A stretch of 10,725 nt of DNA, from positions 1-10,725 of the forward strand of contig JAPWUT010000038.1 in assembly GCA_028275425.1 (NCBI GenBank), read 5' to 3'. Each line of letters starts with the position of its first letter. Within the stretch, counting starts at the first letter, position 1. The position numbers and the translations under genes are program-made. Origin of the DNA: Anaerolineae bacterium. GTDB taxonomy: Bacteria > Chloroflexota > Anaerolineae > SpSt-600. Below are positions 5,115 through 10,725 of the stretch, piece by piece. The notes under the pieces are model-generated. The model saw nothing but the letters and a program-made list of their open reading frames with translations, searched no databases and was not told the origin of the DNA.

Positions 5115-5723
5115 ATGGAGGAAATTTTCCCCAAAATCCAGGAGCTTATGCCTCCGGGAACCCGCTGGGCCCTCTTCAACCAAAGAGGTGAGAAAATCCA
5201 CTCCGAACTCGCCCCCGAAATAGAAGAACTGGCCTCCAAATTGGTAAGAGCCGGAGCCGAGGTCTGGGATATAGGAGATTACCAGGTTAAGGGCCTGGAG
5301 GGCGGTAGAAAGATACTGGCCTTCAAAATCTCCCGCAATTGCATCTTAGTTATGGACAGCCTTGAGAAAGAAAGAGTTCTTCTCCTCGCTGCCAGGCAAG
5401 CTCAGAAAATATGCCCCGAAATTCCCGAAGCCCCTCCGAAAGCGGCAGAGCCTCTTCCCCCACCCGATGTCCTCTTTGAGCTTGCCCTCAGTTACCGAAG
5501 CCCAGAGGATGCCCTCAAGGATGTAGGACCTTCCCCCAAAGCCAGGGCTTTAGTCCTGAGCCTGGCAAGACCTCAGAACTTCTCCCAGATAACTGAGGCC
5601 CTCAAGAAAGCATGGGTGGACATAACCCAAGAGGAAGTAGCCTCGCTCATAAGAGAACTGGAGGCAAAAGGGGTCATAAGGAGGAGGCCGCGCCGCTCCT
5701 TGGCACCTTTTGAAGAAATCTGA
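5115..5723 (+). CDS. Hypothetical regulator with possible Roadblock-like N-terminal domain and C-terminal winged helix
   Basis: I do not recognise this 202-residue protein as a named family. Residues 1-100 alternate helix and strand: RWALFNQRGEKIH, then EIEELASKLVRAGAEVW, then RKILAFKISRNCILVMDS and a final helix EKERVLLLAARQAQKI. This order resembles Roadblock/LC7 or related profilin-like domains, which often dimerise or bind small GTPases. A Pro/Ala-rich linker follows (102-118). Residues about 138-192 look like a winged helix: helix KARALVLSLARP, helix FSQITEALKKAW, recognition-type helix TQEEVASLIRELEAKG, then a basic wing VIRRRPRRS. The ATG has GAGGAG 8 bases upstream. It is the first gene after the repeat cluster, has a plausible promoter, and precedes nnr by 15 bases. 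It may sense a ligand or partner through the N-terminal domain and control its own operon, but this is inference. Confidence 0.75.
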   Translation: MEEIFPKIQELMPPGTRWALFNQRGEKIHSELAPEIEELASKLVRAGAEVWDIGDYQVKGLEGGRKILAFKISRNCILVMDSLEKERVLLLAARQAQKICPEIPEAPPKAAEPLPPPDVLFELALSYRSPEDALKDVGPSPKARALVLSLARPQNFSQITEALKKAWVDITQEEVASLIRELEAKGVIRRRPRRSLAPFEEI

Positions 5724-5738
5724 GCACGGAGGGAGCCT

Positions 5739-7397
5739 ATGAAAGTTGTCACCGCTGAAGAGATGGCTTCCCTGGAAAAAGAGGCCGTAGCCAGGGGGAT
5801 AACGGTGGCCAGGATGATGGAGAAAGCCGGCCACGCCGTGGCAAGGGTTATCCTGGCCCTCAAGCCCATACCCAAAGCCGTTTTGGTCCTGGTAGGCCCG
5901 GGGAACAACGGCGGAGATGGCCTCGTCGCCGCTTACTACCTCCTTAAGGCCGGAGCAAAGGTAACAGTCTACCTCTGGAAAAGGAAGGCCGAGGGCGACC
6001 CACTTTTGGAAAGAGTTGCGGCCGAGGGCGGGACAGTAGTATCAGCCCAGGAAGACCGAGACCTTGAAAAACTCCGGGGCCTTTTAAGAGAAGCTGAGCT
6101 TGTAGTAGATTCCTTACTGGGCACGGGCTTCCGCCCCCCGGTTAAAGGCGACTTAAAGGCCATCCTACAAGCCCTCGCCCAAGAAAGGGAGAGGCGCCTC
6201 AATTCCCCCAAAAAGGCCTCCATCCGCTCCATCAAAGCCTTTGAGCCATCCTCTAAACCCCGTCCGTTCATCGTAGCGGTTGATATCCCGACCGGGGTAA
6301 GTGGAACTACAGGGGAGGCTGACCCCGCTGCGGTCCCAGCCGACATAACCGTAACATTCGGCTTCCCCAAGCGGGGGCATTTCCTCTTCCCCGGAGCTGA
6401 ACTTATCGGCGAGCTGCTGGTCGCCGACATTGATATCCCAGAGGAGCTGGCCACTGGGGTGGCTGTTGAGCTTGTCACGCCGGAGCTGGTCAAGGGATGG
6501 CTTCCTCCCAGGCCAAAGGGAAGCCACAAAGGCACCTTCGGCAAAGTCTTGGTCGTAGCCGGTTCCACTAACTACACGGGTGCGCCTTGCCTTGCCGGCA
6601 TGGCTGCCCTGAGGGTAGGGGCCGGCCTCGTGACCATGGCTGTGCCAAGCTCCGTTTACCCCATAATTGCCTCCAAGCTTACCGAAACCACCTTCCTCCT
6701 CCTGCCCAGCGAAATCGGCTCCATAATACCCGATGCGCTGGAAATCCTTTCCGAAAACTGGCCTTCCTACCAAGTAATCCTCCTGGGCCCAGGCATCGGA
6801 AGGGATAAGCAGACGGTTCAATTCGTCCATCAACTGGTCAGGGGAAAATGGGAAAGGGGGAAGATTGGGTTTGTCGGCGGCCAAGAGGTGCCGCTCCCTC
6901 CTCTTCCTCCCATGGTCATAGATGCCGATGGGCTAAATGCCCTTGCCGAGCTCCCACGCTGGTGGGAAGAACTCAAAGGGGTAAACGTCCTTACCCCTCA
7001 CCCTGGCGAAATGTCAAGGCTCTCCGGAATCCCGGCCGAAGAGATAAACCGGCGCCGTCCCGAAGTTGCCCAGGAGAAGGCAAAGGAATGGGGCCAAATC
7101 GTAGTCCTGAAGGGGGCTTATACCTGCATAGCTTCCCCTGAGGGCACGGTCTACATAAACCCATTTGCCAACCCGGCCATGGCTACCGCCGGAAGCGGTG
7201 ACGTCTTGGCCGGGGCTATAGCCGGATTTATGGCTCAAGAGCTTGACCCCCTCAAGGCGGCGGTGGTAGGTGTTTACATCCACTCCCTCGCCGGAGAAAT
7301 GGTGAGGGAAGAAAAGGGCGAGGCCGGTCCGGTGGCCGGTGACCTCCTGGAGAAATTGCCCTTGGCTATAAGAAAGCTCAAAGGAGGGGTGGCGTGA
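5739..7397 (+). CDS. nnr: Bifunctional NAD(P)HX epimerase / ADP-dependent dehydratase
   Basis: This 552-residue fusion repairs hydrated, damaged NADH and NADPH: the N-terminal domain interconverts the R and S forms and the C-terminal domain dehydrates the S form using ADP. The epimerase domain (about 1-245) has MEKAG (27-31), GPGNNGGDG (53-61), VVDSLLGTG with D124 (122-130) and VDIPTGV with D182 (181-187). The dehydratase domain (about 248-550) has GSHKGTFGK (261-269), DADGLN (395-400), HPGE (421-424), VLKGA (456-460) and GSGD (485-488). Both active sites look intact. The protein is perhaps 40-50 residues longer than usual, mainly from polar or low-complexity stretches at about 147-175 and 367-390. 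GGAGGGAG (5728-5735) precedes the ATG by 3 bases. It overlaps the next gene by GTGA. Confidence 0.95.
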   Translation: MKVVTAEEMASLEKEAVARGITVARMMEKAGHAVARVILALKPIPKAVLVLVGPGNNGGDGLVAAYYLLKAGAKVTVYLWKRKAEGDPLLERVAAEGGTVVSAQEDRDLEKLRGLLREAELVVDSLLGTGFRPPVKGDLKAILQALAQERERRLNSPKKASIRSIKAFEPSSKPRPFIVAVDIPTGVSGTTGEADPAAVPADITVTFGFPKRGHFLFPGAELIGELLVADIDIPEELATGVAVELVTPELVKGWLPPRPKGSHKGTFGKVLVVAGSTNYTGAPCLAGMAALRVGAGLVTMAVPSSVYPIIASKLTETTFLLLPSEIGSIIPDALEILSENWPSYQVILLGPGIGRDKQTVQFVHQLVRGKWERGKIGFVGGQEVPLPPLPPMVIDADGLNALAELPRWWEELKGVNVLTPHPGEMSRLSGIPAEEINRRRPEVAQEKAKEWGQIVVLKGAYTCIASPEGTVYINPFANPAMATAGSGDVLAGAIAGFMAQELDPLKAAVVGVYIHSLAGEMVREEKGEAGPVAGDLLEKLPLAIRKLKGGVA

Positions 7398-8215
7398 GGA
7401 TAACATGCGTTGTGGACGATTCGGCTTTGCCCGGCTCAAGGTTTCTGAGCCAGCATGGCCTTTCTTTCCTCATTGAAAGCTACGAACGCTACATCCTTTT
7501 TGACACCGGCGCAAGCGGCAAAGTAATCCTCCACAACCTGGCCCGCCTCGGGGTTGAACCTGAAAGCCTATCGGCCGTAGTGCTAAGCCATGCCCACACC
7601 GACCATACCGGCGGGTTGGCTGCTATCCTGGAACGCTCCCCAGATATCCCCGTCTACGCTCATCCCGATATCTTCATCCCCCGCTTATCCTTGCGGGAAG
7701 ATAGGCTTAAAGATGTGAGCTTCCCCTTAAGCTGGGCCACGGCCATGCTTAAAGTTAGGATGAACCTGAGCAAAGAGCCCCTGGAAGTCAGCCCTGGGGT
7801 ATGGACTTCGGGGGATATCAACCCGCGGCCGGAGCCCGAAGGGCGCAGCGACCGCCACTTCGCACGAGTGGAGGGTCGCCTCGTGCCCGACCCCTACCGC
7901 GATGATATGGCATTGGTGCTGGATTTAGGGGATAGGCTGGCCGTAGTCTGCGGCTGCTGCCACGCAGGCATCCTAAATACGCTGAGGGTGGTGAGGGAAA
8001 GGTTCCGCAAGCCAATAGAAGCCGTTTTCGGTGGATTGCACCTGGAAGACACCGATGAGGCCACCATAATTCGGGTTGGCGAGGTCCTAAAAGGGTGGGG
8101 GATTTCCAAGCTTTACGGGAACCATTGCACCGGAAGCAAAGCCTTAGGCCTTCTGAAAGAAATCTTAGGGGAAAACGTGGAGCCCTTCCCCGCTGGCTCT
8201 TCTGTAGCGCTTTGA
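7394..8215 (+). CDS. MBL-fold metallohydrolase of the COG1237 type
   Basis: This 273-residue metallo-beta-lactamase-fold protein belongs to the group often labelled 7,8-dihydropterin-6-yl-methyl-4-(ribofuranosyl)aminobenzene 5'-phosphate synthase, after an archaeal methanopterin enzyme; in bacteria that name is usually unproven. The metal site is SHAHTDHTGG (65-74) with H66, H68, D70 and H71. VVCGCCHAGILNT (184-196, H190), GGLHL (213-217, H216) and GNHCTG (242-247, H244) are the hallmarks of this group. No signal peptide is seen, so it is cytoplasmic. It starts with GTG overlapping the nnr stop as GTGA, with AGGAGG (7382-7387) 6 bases upstream, so translation is coupled to nnr. The substrate is unknown; context hints at a phosphorylated or cofactor-like metabolite. 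Confidence 0.9.
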   Translation: MRITCVVDDSALPGSRFLSQHGLSFLIESYERYILFDTGASGKVILHNLARLGVEPESLSAVVLSHAHTDHTGGLAAILERSPDIPVYAHPDIFIPRLSLREDRLKDVSFPLSWATAMLKVRMNLSKEPLEVSPGVWTSGDINPRPEPEGRSDRHFARVEGRLVPDPYRDDMALVLDLGDRLAVVCGCCHAGILNTLRVVRERFRKPIEAVFGGLHLEDTDEATIIRVGEVLKGWGISKLYGNHCTGSKALGLLKEILGENVEPFPAGSSVAL

Positions 8216-8217
8216 CC

Positions 8218-8241
8218 TTAGGAGGTTGCTATGACCAACGA
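8218..8241 (+). repeat. Duplicated leader and start region, copy 1
   Basis: A 24-base block with the ribosome site TTAGGAGGT, the ATG and the first codons (Met-Thr-Asn-Glu) is identical to 9491-9514. Upstream bases differ between the copies, so the duplication boundary lies close to the ribosome site. AGGAGG (8220-8225) is 5 bases from the ATG. Confidence 0.9.
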
Positions 8242-9439
8242 AAGCCTTAACCAAGGCAAACCCGACGCCGAAGCCCACTACGAACGCGGTGTAGCCTACA
8301 TTGAAGAAGGCCGCTACGACCGTGCCCTTGCCGAGTTCACTATAGCCATCAGGCTCAAGCCTGATTACGCCGATGCTTATTTTAAACGCGGTATAGCCTA
8401 TTTCATCAAAGGCGATTATGTCCGTGCCATTGCTGACTTTAGCCAAGCTATCAGATTCAATCCCGAAGATGCCATAGCCTACTACAACCGCGGGTTATCC
8501 TATTACCGCAAAGGCGATTATGTCCGCGCTATTGAAGACTATGACCGAGCCATTGAACTCAATCCCGACTTCTCCGATGCCTATTTCAACCGCGCTAAAG
8601 CCTGCCATTGCATAGGCGAATATGACCAAGCCATCGCCGACTATACTCAGGCCATTAAACTCAATCCCAAAGATCCTGAGGCTTACCTTGCCCGAGGGAA
8701 TGTCTACAAAGATATAGGCGAGGACAGCCGCGCCATCTCCGACTACACCCAGGCTATCAGGCTCAAGCCCGATTACGCTGAAGCTTACTACAACCGTGGT
8801 AATGTTTACGCTTCAAAAGGCGATTACAAGCGTGCCCTTGCCGATTTTGACCAGGTTATCCGGCTCAGACCTGACATGGCCGAAGGTTATCAAAACCGTG
8901 GGACCGTTTACCACTTCATAGGCGAGTATGACCGTGCAATAGCCGATTTAACTCAAGCCATCAGCCTAAAACCCGACTATGCCCAAGCTTATTTCAACCG
9001 CGGGAATGCCTACGCTGCCAAGGAAGACTATGACCGTGCCATTGCTGATTACAACCAGGCCATTAGGCTTAAACCTGACTATGCCAATGCCTATATCAAC
9101 CGGGGGAATGCTTACTTATACAAAGGCGACCATAACCGCGCTATTGCCGACTACACTAAGGCTATTGAGCTTAGGCCCGACATGGCCGTAGCCTACTATA
9201 ACCGCGGGTTCGTTTACTTTTCCAAAGGTGACTATGACCATGCCATTGCTGACTTCACTGAAACGATTCGGCTTAGCCCTGACTTTGACGTAGCTTACCA
9301 CAACCGCGGGCGGGCCTATAAAAATAAAGGGGAAAAAGAGAAAGCCATCGCCGATTTCAAGAAAGTGTTGGAATTGAGCCAGGACCCAGAGCTGCGGAGG
9401 AAAGCGAAGCGAGAACTGAAAAAGCTGGAAGCAAAGTAA
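8231..9439 (+). CDS. TPR repeat protein, copy 1 (eleven tetratricopeptide repeats)
   Basis: This 402-residue protein consists of a 12-residue head, eleven uninterrupted 34-residue tetratricopeptide repeats (residues 13-386, bases 8267-9388) and a 16-residue basic C-terminal helix that caps the superhelix. The repeat consensus is close to AEAYYNRGNAYxxKGDYDRAIADYTQAIRLKPDY with very few deviations, which suggests a regular rod-like scaffold for binding other proteins. No signal peptide or membrane segment is seen and no catalytic domain is fused, so its partner is unknown. It follows the MBL gene by 15 bases with a strong ribosome site and is probably the fourth gene of the operon. Arginines in the repeat core NRG are mainly CGC or CGT, unlike the AGG-rich genes upstream. 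Its paralogue follows directly. Confidence 0.93.
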   Translation: MTNESLNQGKPDAEAHYERGVAYIEEGRYDRALAEFTIAIRLKPDYADAYFKRGIAYFIKGDYVRAIADFSQAIRFNPEDAIAYYNRGLSYYRKGDYVRAIEDYDRAIELNPDFSDAYFNRAKACHCIGEYDQAIADYTQAIKLNPKDPEAYLARGNVYKDIGEDSRAISDYTQAIRLKPDYAEAYYNRGNVYASKGDYKRALADFDQVIRLRPDMAEGYQNRGTVYHFIGEYDRAIADLTQAISLKPDYAQAYFNRGNAYAAKEDYDRAIADYNQAIRLKPDYANAYINRGNAYLYKGDHNRAIADYTKAIELRPDMAVAYYNRGFVYFSKGDYDHAIADFTETIRLSPDFDVAYHNRGRAYKNKGEKEKAIADFKKVLELSQDPELRRKAKRELKKLEAK

Positions 9440-9460
9440 TTTTCCCGCCGGCTTTTTCTT
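9419..9460 (+). terminator. Possible intrinsic terminator overlapping the copy-1 stop codon
   Basis: AAAAAGCTGG (9419-9428) pairs with CCGGCTTTTT (9448-9457), ten pairs including one T-G, followed by CTT. The stem ends in a T-rich arm as in an intrinsic terminator, but the loop is long (19 bases) and contains the TAA stop (9437-9439). A weak or ribosome-dependent terminator would reduce expression of the second TPR gene. A small CCCT/AGGG stem (9463-9474) lies just downstream. No clear promoter is seen in 9440-9503. Confidence 0.4.
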
Positions 9461-9490
9461 AGCCCTATGAAGGGGCAAATACTGGGTGCG

Positions 9491-9514
9491 TTAGGAGGTT
9501 GCTATGACCAACGA
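9491..9514 (+). repeat. Duplicated leader and start region, copy 2
   Basis: This is identical over 24 bases to 8218-8241, and includes the ribosome site AGGAGG (9493-9498) and the start of the second TPR gene. Confidence 0.9.
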
Positions 9515-10712
9515 GAACCTTAACCAAGGCAAACCCGAGGCCGAGGTCCATTACGAACGCGGTTCAGCCTACCTTGAAGAAGGAAAGCACGACCGCGCCA
9601 TCGCCGAGTTCACCAAAGCCATAAGGCTTAAGCCTGATCATGCCGATGCCTACTTCAAACGCGGGGCGGCATATCTCATCAAAGGCGATTATGTCCGTGC
9701 CATTGCCGACTTCAGCCAAGCCATTAAAATCAATCCCAAGGATGCCGAAGCTTACTACAACCGCGGGGTGTCTTATCTCGTAAGAGGTGATTTTATTCGT
9801 GCCATTGATGATTTTGACCAGGCCATCAGTCTCAACTTCAACGTGGCCGAAGCCTACTACCACCGCGGGGATGCCTACTACTTTTTGGGAAACTATAACC
9901 GTGCCCTCGCCGATTACACCAAAGCCATTAAACTCAAGCCCAAATTTGCTGAGGCTTACGTTAAGCGGGGGGATCTCTACACCGACATGGGTGAGGAAAA
10001 CCGCGCTATCTCCGACTATACTCGCGCTATCAAGCTCAAACCCGATTACGCTAAAGCCTACTTCAGCCGTGGTGTAGTCTACGCTATCAAAGGCGATTAT
10101 AAGCGAGCCCTCGCCGACTTTAACCAAGCCATCCGGCTTAAGCCTGACTATGGCTTGGCCTACTACAACCGCGGGTTTATTTACCTTAAAAGGGGCGAGT
10201 ATGACCTCGCTATCGCCGACTTCACCCAAGCAATCAAGCTCGCACCCGACCTGGTCCAAGCTTACTACTACCGTGGAATGGCATACTACGAGAAAGAGGA
10301 CTACGACCGTGCTATTGCCGATTACACCCGAGCCATCAAGCTTGCTCCTGACAATGCCGAAGCCTATAATGAGCGTGGTAACGTCTACTACGATAGAGGC
10401 GATTACAACCGCGCCTTTGCCGATTACACCCAAGCCATCAAGCTTAACCCCGAATTTGCCGAAGCTTATTCCAACCGCGGGAGAATTTTTGTTGTCAAAG
10501 GCGATTATGACCGCGCCATTGCCGATTATGACCAAGCCATCAAACTCAAGCCTGACTTGGCTGTGGCCTATTACAACCGTGGGCTGGCCTATAAATACAA
10601 AGGGGAGAAAGAGAAGGCTATTGCTGACTTCAAGAAAGCGCTGGAATTGAGCGAGGACCCTATATTCCAGCAAGGGGCGAAGCAAAAGCTGAGGGAACTC
10701 GGAGTAGAGTAA
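9504..10712 (+). CDS. TPR repeat protein, copy 2 (paralogue of the preceding gene)
   Basis: This protein has the same length (402) and the same layout as its neighbour: a 12-residue head starting MTNENLNQGKPE, eleven 34-residue repeats (residues 13-386, bases 9540-10661) and a 16-residue tail. Repeats correspond position by position: the unusual repeat 5 (TDMGEENRAISDYT here, KDIGEDSRAISDYT in copy 1), KEDYDRAIADY in repeat 8 and KGEKEKAIADFKK in repeat 11 occur at the same places. The pair therefore arose by whole-gene duplication, not by independent repeat growth. Several repeats have diverged on the variable faces, for example YYFLGNYNRALADYTKAIKL in repeat 4 against CHCIGEYDQAIADYTQAIKL, suggesting altered partner specificity. 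It is complete and ends 13 bases before the window edge. No signal peptide is seen. Confidence 0.93.
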   Translation: MTNENLNQGKPEAEVHYERGSAYLEEGKHDRAIAEFTKAIRLKPDHADAYFKRGAAYLIKGDYVRAIADFSQAIKINPKDAEAYYNRGVSYLVRGDFIRAIDDFDQAISLNFNVAEAYYHRGDAYYFLGNYNRALADYTKAIKLKPKFAEAYVKRGDLYTDMGEENRAISDYTRAIKLKPDYAKAYFSRGVVYAIKGDYKRALADFNQAIRLKPDYGLAYYNRGFIYLKRGEYDLAIADFTQAIKLAPDLVQAYYYRGMAYYEKEDYDRAIADYTRAIKLAPDNAEAYNERGNVYYDRGDYNRAFADYTQAIKLNPEFAEAYSNRGRIFVVKGDYDRAIADYDQAIKLKPDLAVAYYNRGLAYKYKGEKEKAIADFKKALELSEDPIFQQGAKQKLRELGVE

Positions 10713-10725
10713 AGGTGTGTTCCAA

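Noticed and set aside
6165..6884. 239-residue minus-strand frame opposite nnr
   Set aside because: nnr has intact catalytic motifs throughout this span; the antisense product has no recognisable domain or ribosome site.
7394..8215. Naming the MBL protein as a methanopterin biosynthesis enzyme
   Set aside because: The motifs place it in that family, but there is no methanopterin pathway context; the name is commonly over-propagated in bacteria.
9456..9483. Promoter for the second TPR gene (TTCTTA and AATACT, 16-base gap)
   Set aside because: Both boxes match consensus poorly (3 of 6 and 4 of 6), no better than chance in a 64-base gap.
9564..10685. 373-residue minus-strand frame opposite the second TPR gene
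   Set aside because: It is the antisense shadow of a highly regular repeat gene; its periodic valine-rich sequence mirrors the 102-base TPR repeat and its start lies inside the real gene with no support.

Overview
The window reads as a chromosomal segment of a free-living bacterium of middling to fairly high G+C. Evidence includes strong Shine-Dalgarno sites (AGGAGG types), a TTG and a GTG start, tightly packed genes, frequent AGG arginine codons, and a lipoprotein with a Pro/Thr linker directly after its lipidated cysteine. This mix resembles thermophilic or anaerobic Chloroflexota (Anaerolineae-like) genomes, but that is an impression from style, not a phylogenetic result. No rRNA, tRNA, transposase or CRISPR array was recognised.

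Left part (1-4398). A TATAAT box and strong ribosome site precede a soluble class IIIb adenylate cyclase (118-1434). It is followed after 3 bases by truD, a tRNA pseudouridine-13 synthase (1438-2619). truD meets apt, adenine phosphoribosyltransferase on the minus strand, tail to tail with a 4-base overlap of the stop codons. Divergent from apt is a solute-binding lipoprotein (3187-4398) with no permease gene beside it.

Middle (about 4398-5040). There is no credible gene in these roughly 640 bases. They hold a cluster of intergenic repeats: five G/C-rich cores, each with one or two hairpins, alternating with an 85-100 base conserved spacer. The cluster begins on the stop codon of the lipoprotein gene. 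In one place the spacer is replaced by an unrelated hairpin-bearing sequence. This is the least explained part of the window.

Right part (5057-10712). A plausible promoter with a palindrome over its -35 box leads into a same-strand gene train: a small protein with a possible Roadblock-like N-terminal domain and a winged-helix C-terminal domain; a fused NAD(P)HX epimerase/dehydratase (nnr); a COG1237-type metallo-beta-lactamase-fold hydrolase overlapping nnr by 4 bases; and two consecutive 402-residue TPR proteins. Each TPR protein has exactly eleven 34-residue repeats, and the pair arose by whole-gene duplication that carried the ribosome site along. The spacing (15, -4, 15 and 64 bases) suggests one operon, with a possible attenuating terminator between the two TPR genes.

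Most genes are recognisable housekeeping or signalling families. The candidates for something undescribed are the composite repeat cluster, the uncharacterised two-domain regulator with its possible autoregulated promoter, and the association of metabolite repair, MBL hydrolase and twin TPR scaffolds.
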